64,000 bases of DNA, from assembly GCA_933228895.1 (NCBI GenBank), contig OW121857.1, positions 79,045,672 to 79,109,671 of the forward strand, read 5' to 3'. Shown here one piece after another: positions 59,018 to 64,000 of this stretch (position 1 is the first letter of the stretch; every line of letters begins with the position of its first letter). The position numbers and the translations under genes are program-made. The stretch comes from Platycnemis pennipes. Taxonomy: Eukaryota; Arthropoda; Insecta; Odonata; Platycnemididae. The notes beneath the pieces were generated by a model. The model worked only from the letters and a program-made list of their open reading frames with translations. It was not told the DNA's origin and searched no databases.

Positions 59018-60290
59018 TTAAAAAAATCTTTCCATCACACCCAAAGCATCCTGCACCTCTTTTTTGGTTGGCTTTGGCATAAAATCCTCACCATCACTCT
59101 CTTCTTCTTCCATGTTATGGACTACTACTGGAGATTCCCCACCAGCTTCTTCCTCCATTTCTTCGAACACCTCTCCCTCATTTGTGGCACATGTTAGCAA
59201 GACATTGTCAACATTAATAAAGTCGTCAAATGATGACTGAACATTAATTATTTTGTTTATTTCAAGCCATTCTGTTGGTTCGTCCTCATACAAAATATCT
59301 TCCTCACTGCTGTCCCCCATAAATCCAGCCTTTTTAAAACATTTTTCAATAACTTCTGCCTTCAAACAAGTCCACAAAAGACAGAGCCTGTGCATGGCCT
59401 GAATTATGTTCCAAGAACACTTTTTCAAATCATTTTTCTCCTCAACTGTTCGCAACATGTATGACACCAGTTGCTGCCTGTAATGTCTCTTCGCAATGGA
59501 AATTATTCCTTGATCAAGTGGTTGCAATTTGCTGGTGGTGTTTGGAGGAAAATATACTACTTTGACGTGTCGTTACACAATCCCTTCAACTTATGTGCTG
59601 TGCACTGATCAATGAAGAGAACTATTTTCCAGTTTCTCACTCCCATCTTTGAGTCCAGCATGGTCAACCACTCACAGAATAAAGATGCTGTCATCCAAGA
59701 GTTTTTTGAGTTTTTGTATGAGCTAGGAAGTTTTTTAATATTTTTAAAGCATCTAGGCTTTTTATATTTTCCAATCACAAGAGGCTTCAATTTCTCTGAG
59801 CCATCAAAATTAGCTCAGAAAATCACTGTGAATCTTTCTTTGCTTTTTTTCCTCCATGGCATGATTGGCCTCTAACTGCTAAAGTTCTGTCTGGAAGCAA
59901 GTTACAAAAAAAATTCAGCCTCATCTGCATTAAAAATGTCTCATGGTTTATACCCGGCTAAAATCGTCTGCAAAGCTTTTTTCCACTCTTCTACCACTGT
60001 GTCACTTACAGAAGCTTCTTCCCCACTCATCTTCAAAGTTTTGATATTCCACCGCACTTTAAACTTTTGAAGCCACCCATCCGATGCATGAAAATTTTCA
60101 ATGCCCATTTTCACTGCTACTTCTCTTGCCTTTTGCTGTAGAATAGGTCCAGAAACAGGAATATTTCTGGCTCTACCTTCCATCAACCAATCAAATATGT
60201 GTCTCTCTAATTGTTCACTTTTCACCATCCGTAATTTTTTATTTATGCATCCTCGATGTGCTGCATCTTCAGTTTCTTTACGTTTTTTTT
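59018..60290 (-). pseudogene. Tigger-type transposase (CENP-B-like, DDE), broken
   Basis: The N-terminal part has a CENP-B-type DNA-binding helix region (MVKSEQLERHIFDWLMEGRA; HASDGWLQKFKVRWNIKTL). The DDE core follows: D in FNADEAEFF, D in LFIDQCTAHKL, and D in QPLDQGIISI. The C-terminus is acidic (EEMEEEAGGESP, EEEESDGED). A stop follows ILAGYKP near 59941, further stops lie near 59820 and 59557, and there is a frameshift near 59530. The usual N-terminal psq helix is missing or unrecognisable. Inactive as read. Confidence 0.88.
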
Positions 60291-60625
60291 AAATTTTTTA
60301 AAAATAGACTGTAAACTTACACAGAAGTTAGGCGTATTTCACTGACCGATGTCTTAAACTACAAAATTGTGGCTCAAATAACTAACAATGTTGTATGTGG
60401 GGGGACGGTAATGCACCATTTTTACGGATTGAAAGATGGTCGAGTTACAATTGGCGGCGACAATATCCAAAAGTAAAAGACGACTGCCCCGAGGCGCTAG
60501 CATGAAAAAAATGCGATCATTCTGGTACGGCCGTAATAATATCGAGTGTTCATAGTGAATTAAACTTCAAATGAATACTTCAAAAATGAAACGGAATAGA
60601 CCAAATTCTCCTTAAAAGATCATTT

Positions 60626-60825
60626 GAACGCTAAAATATAACAAATCTTCCGATGCGGTACATTAGTCGCATCAGATGTTAATCTCGTACGTGGGCATGG
60701 GTCTTTCATAGATCGGCGTAACGTTGAACGCTAAAATATAACAAATCTTCCGAAACGGTACAATAGTCGCATCAGATGTTAATCTCGTACGTGGGTATGG
60801 ACTCTTTCATAGCTCGGCGTTGCGT
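60626..60825. repeat. 100-bp tandem duplication within Tigger
   Basis: Two consecutive units start GAACGCTAAAATATAACAAA at 60626 and 60726, differing at a few positions. The relic at 45.3 kb has a single unit (CCTAAAATATAACAAATC), so the duplication arose after the copies diverged, or was lost there. Confidence 0.85.
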
Positions 60826-61837
60826 TATCACGAGCAGCAGGCTTTCATAGCTCCGCGTCGCGGAAACAAACGAAAAGCGATAAGCGTTTCGATAAATCAG
60901 CCACAAACTCACTGCAATTCTGTACATATCGCATTAGTATTTGATTATAACTGTGTTAAATCATGTCTACATACAGATAAATAAATATGCAAGTATTGTG
61001 AGTCGCCACCAGGATTTTTAAAATTCCATCTGCACACTCGCTGACTTGGAACACCATTATTTTAATAAGTAACTTCAATGACTCAAAATATGAACTCAGT
61101 CGCCAAATCCTGTTATTTGTTAACATCAAGTCAGTGTGGAAGAAGAATCGTATTAGCTAAACTATCTAGATTAAGATATTATTCAGTCACTTGCGCTTGA
61201 ACAACTCAATTGCAAATGTGTATAGTATGCGATAGCATCGGAGTTAAGTTTTCTGTGTCGTTAAGGATTGGTGAGGGTAAATGCAAATAGAATATGCAGT
61301 GGTGTCATTCGTGATTGTTTAAACCTAAGAATTAAACCATTTTACCGTATAAATCAGTCTGGGAGTTGTAAAAACTATTAGGACCCCGGGTCTAAATCCA
61401 GCAGGACATTTGTCGTAAATATTGTCGTATGGATGTTTTAATGATGAATATACAAAACGCAAGCAATGCAAATCGATGAAAAAAAGTCTGGCGCATATGA
61501 TTAATAACAAACACACTAACGACTGCCCAGCTAAGGTTCACTTTTCAAGCGCTGCGGGTTTTCGCGCTCCCAACGTAGAAAAGTCGGAACGGCCGGACGG
61601 AACTTTGCGGGGCTGGCACCGGCTTAATATTTCATTCCATGGAGGTAGTTGGCTCGCCATGGGGGTGTATTCTCAGTACGAAGAGCAGAGGTTTTTCGAA
61701 AACATAGAGGTGCGATATAGAGAGGTTTTTCTATATAATTACATACACATTTTGGCGGGACCAAGAAGTTATTACGATAAACGGAGGTTTACGATATGAA
61801 GAGGTTCACTAGATAGAGGTTTTACTGTACATCCTTA

Positions 61838-63150
61838 CATCACCAACAGATCGTCAGCAACAGAGCTTCTCGACGCAGAAAGTTTTGCTGCAATTGAAGA
61901 CCTCAATAAATTGTGCCAGCCTAGTTGCCACTATGGCAGACAAGGGTACAGCATTGTGATTTTATCGAAGCCCGACTATGGCCAAAAGTTTCAATCATTT
62001 AAAAATGACAACTCTCTTGAAATTTTACCTAAGGATCCTACCCCTCACTTTCAAAAGGAACTGAAAGAAACACTATCCTGGTGCTCATACTTATTCTCCT
62101 CTTCACAAACATTGGCAATTAGTTAATATGAATCCCCTCCCACCTCGTCTTTATGGTCTTCCTAAAACACACAAAGCTGATGTGCCCATTCGCCCCATAG
62201 TGTCACATTGTTCGGCTCCTGCTGGTGTTACAACCGAAATTTACTATTAAGAACTCTATGGATCTTACTAGGAAACTGGCAGATGTAAAGATAGATACCC
62301 CTGAATTCTAAACTTATTTCATTTTATGTAAGCAACTTGTTCACTTCAGTCCCTGCAATATAAGCTGTCTGTAACCTTGGAATTGCTCAAAAATTCATTC
62401 GTTGAGCCCAGGATAACTTAGAAATTGGAATTATTATTATATTTGTCTCCCAAAATTATTTCATTTTTATTAATTCAATTTATAAACAAACCCATGGCAT
62501 ATCTATGGGTTCACCATTATCACTACTTTTAGCAGATATTTTAATGTGTAATTTAGAAACTTTTTTTTTCACTTCTAATCACCCTATTTTAAGTAATTTA
62601 ATGTATTGATTTCGTTATGTTGATGATATTTTATGCCTGTGGACAGGAAGTCTTCGACAACTTGACCATTTGACTTGTTTTTTTAAAATAGTTTACATAA
62701 ATCCATTAATTTACAATAGAGGTTGGTGATAAAGTTATAAATTTTCTGTACTTAACTATTGACATAACAGAAGGTGTACATATTTCTTAATTTTTAGAAA
62801 ATCAACTTATTCAGATGTTATAATCCTACACGATTCTTGCCATCATCACGCACACAAATTGTCAGCCTTTAATTCAATGGTATTTAGAGCACTATCAATC
62901 CCTATGTCTAACAATAACTTCAACAGAGAATTAAATCCGATCAAACGCATTGCAGAGACTAATGGTTACAACAGCAAGATAGTTGAAAAAGTTGTACAGT
63001 GACCACAATCGAAAATGGCTCTGCGCTTAATTACTAGTTTATCCATACCTCAGCAAGACATTGTTAAAAGATGGTGCAAAATTCCGTTTATTGGCAAATT
63101 GTCATATCAAATAGCCAATTATATACCGAGACACAAATTCAAGGTTTCAT
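61838..63150 (+). pseudogene. Degraded Penelope-like reverse transcriptase
   Basis: The plus strand shows PLE RT blocks in order, in shifting frames: YSIVILSKPDYGQK, then LPPRLYGLPKTHKADVPIRP with IVSHCSAPAG, then HGISMGSPLSPLLADILMC, then FRYVDDILCLWTGSLRQLDH. There are many stops and frameshifts. The sequence differs from the PLE at 16-17.5 kb, so it is a separate lineage. No GIY-YIG block was recognised. It starts about 10 bp beyond the Tigger end. Confidence 0.75.
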
Positions 63151-63182
63151 TTTACAACCCTAACTGCTTGAGTAACTTACTA

Positions 63183-64000
63183 CAGTAAAACCCCTTATTT
63201 GCACTTTTCTAGGGACCCCAGAAAAAAAGTGCAAATTGCGGGAAAATGCAAATAGTGGGAAATGGAGAATTTTCACTTTTACATACGTACTAGCTTGGGA
63301 AATGTTAAAAATATAAAGCAAGCTGATAAACTGAAACAGAGGAATAGTATTATTTATTTCTTTAACTACAGCTCTCTTCATTTACTGTGAATAACATGAA
63401 TTGATTATTTTAAATTATTAAAATAAAAAGCAAACTATTTTTCTCTTTCTCAAGCATTTGCTCACTGCAGTTTCCACCTAACAAGAAATTCCTTAGTGTG
63501 TGAACAGCACATGCTGTGTCATGGTATGAAGGTAAAGGAGTCTCTTCATCCTCCGTGTCCTCCTCATCTGCATCTTCCTCCAGGTGTTTACCCAAAATGT
63601 CATCTACACTCTCTACGGCAGTTGTTACAACAAAAGAATCTAATTTGACAAACTCCGAGAAAGTGTAATTTGTCTTAAGAAGATTCCAGTCATTGTCTAT
63701 AGTATCATCATCACAAGTAGATTCAACTGGAATTTCTTTGCCACTATCAACATGAAATCCTGCTCTTTTAAAGCAGTTATATATTGTAGAGTCCTTAACC
63801 TGTTTCCAGGCCCATGATATATAGGGAAAGGCATCCAGTACACTCAATTTGATTGTCTTTATGTCCTTACCACAATTGCAGAGATATCAATTTTTGTACA
63901 AACTTCTTCAATAATGCACCTTAAATGAGTGAATTATTCTTAAATCCAATGGTTGGAGCAAACTGGTACAGTTTGCTGGAAAAAATTTTAAATGTACATT
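63183..64000 (-). mobile_element. Second Tigger-type transposon, cut by window end
   Basis: The left end CAGTAAAACCCCTTATTTGC follows TA (63181-63182). The minus strand encodes a transposase C-terminus: ANCTSLLQPLDLRIIHSFK (third catalytic D), SVLDAFPYISWAWKQVKDST, IYNCFKRAGF and an acidic tail. An in-frame stop lies near 63890. It is a different family from the Tigger at 58.7 kb. Confidence 0.8.

Larger units (their letters stand above)
58662..61827 (-). mobile_element. Tigger/pogo DNA transposon, 3166 bp, nearly whole
   Basis: Inverted ends CAGTAAAACCTCTCTATAT ... ATAGAGGTTTTACTG are flanked by TA (58660-58661, 61828-61829). The transposase lies on the minus strand at 59018-60290, leaving about 1.5 kb of non-coding sequence at its 5' side with a 100-bp tandem duplication. 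Confidence 0.92.
56232..64000 (+). other. Dp intron 8, 5' part
   Basis: From 56232 to 57960 and 58085 to 58659 no gene or repeat is recognised. The rest is filled by the PLE fragment, Tigger and PLE relics listed separately. No further Dp exon was found. Confidence 0.6.

Overview
The window reads as nuclear DNA of an arthropod, most probably an insect. It is AT-rich, has long introns, and carries typical animal genes with GT-AG introns. The F-box/SPRY protein matches the insect Fsn protein over its whole length, and the repeats (mariner, piggyBac, Tigger/pogo, hAT, Penelope-like, gypsy-like, tRNA-derived SINEs) are those of an arthropod. I cannot name the species. There are no bacterial genes, operons, rRNA genes or CRISPR arrays.

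Three conserved genes are present. (1) A TMEM164 homologue (+) occupies 1520-21721; its 5' exons lie before the window, a 19 kb intron follows the first visible exon, and the intron after the second visible exon uses a GC donor. (2) Fsn/FBXO45 (-) at 24041-24995 is complete: three exons, 255 aa. Its 3' end faces that of TMEM164. (3) Dp/TFDP (+), the E2F dimer partner, starts at 25495, only 500 bp from the Fsn start codon, so the two genes share a head-to-head promoter. Eight Dp exons run to 56231, and the C-terminal exons lie beyond the window. Roughly 29 kb of the Dp intron sequence up to exon 8, plus the last 7.8 kb, is largely mobile-element debris.

Region by region: 1-21 kb is TMEM164, with palindromes and MITEs in its long intron and a decayed Penelope-like element (PLE) at 16-17.5 kb followed by SINEs. 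21.7-24 kb holds the facing 3' UTRs. 24-25.5 kb is Fsn and the shared promoter. 26.4-43 kb is Dp intron 2, with two piggyBac relics, a PLE terminal fragment, a frameshifted mariner, a collapsed gypsy-like LTR element with a tRNA-Leu-type primer site, LINE and hAT pieces, and a 1.16 kb foldback. 43-46 kb is Dp exons 3-4 and a Tigger relic holding a second foldback of the same family. 46-56 kb is Dp exons 5-8 with a hAT MITE. 56-64 kb is intron 8 with a nearly whole Tigger, a degraded PLE and the start of a second Tigger family.

Two repeat systems stand out. One is a foldback family with 10-bp ends GRGTCATTCC and 4-bp target duplications, placed on both sides of Dp exons 3-4. The other is a set of at least six snap-back sequences with a hammerhead-ribozyme-like core (CTGAWGA ... 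GAAAC ... GTC). One of these overlaps the stop codon of the PLE, which ties the set to Penelope-like elements. Both are inferences from sequence reading by eye; no folding or database search was run.
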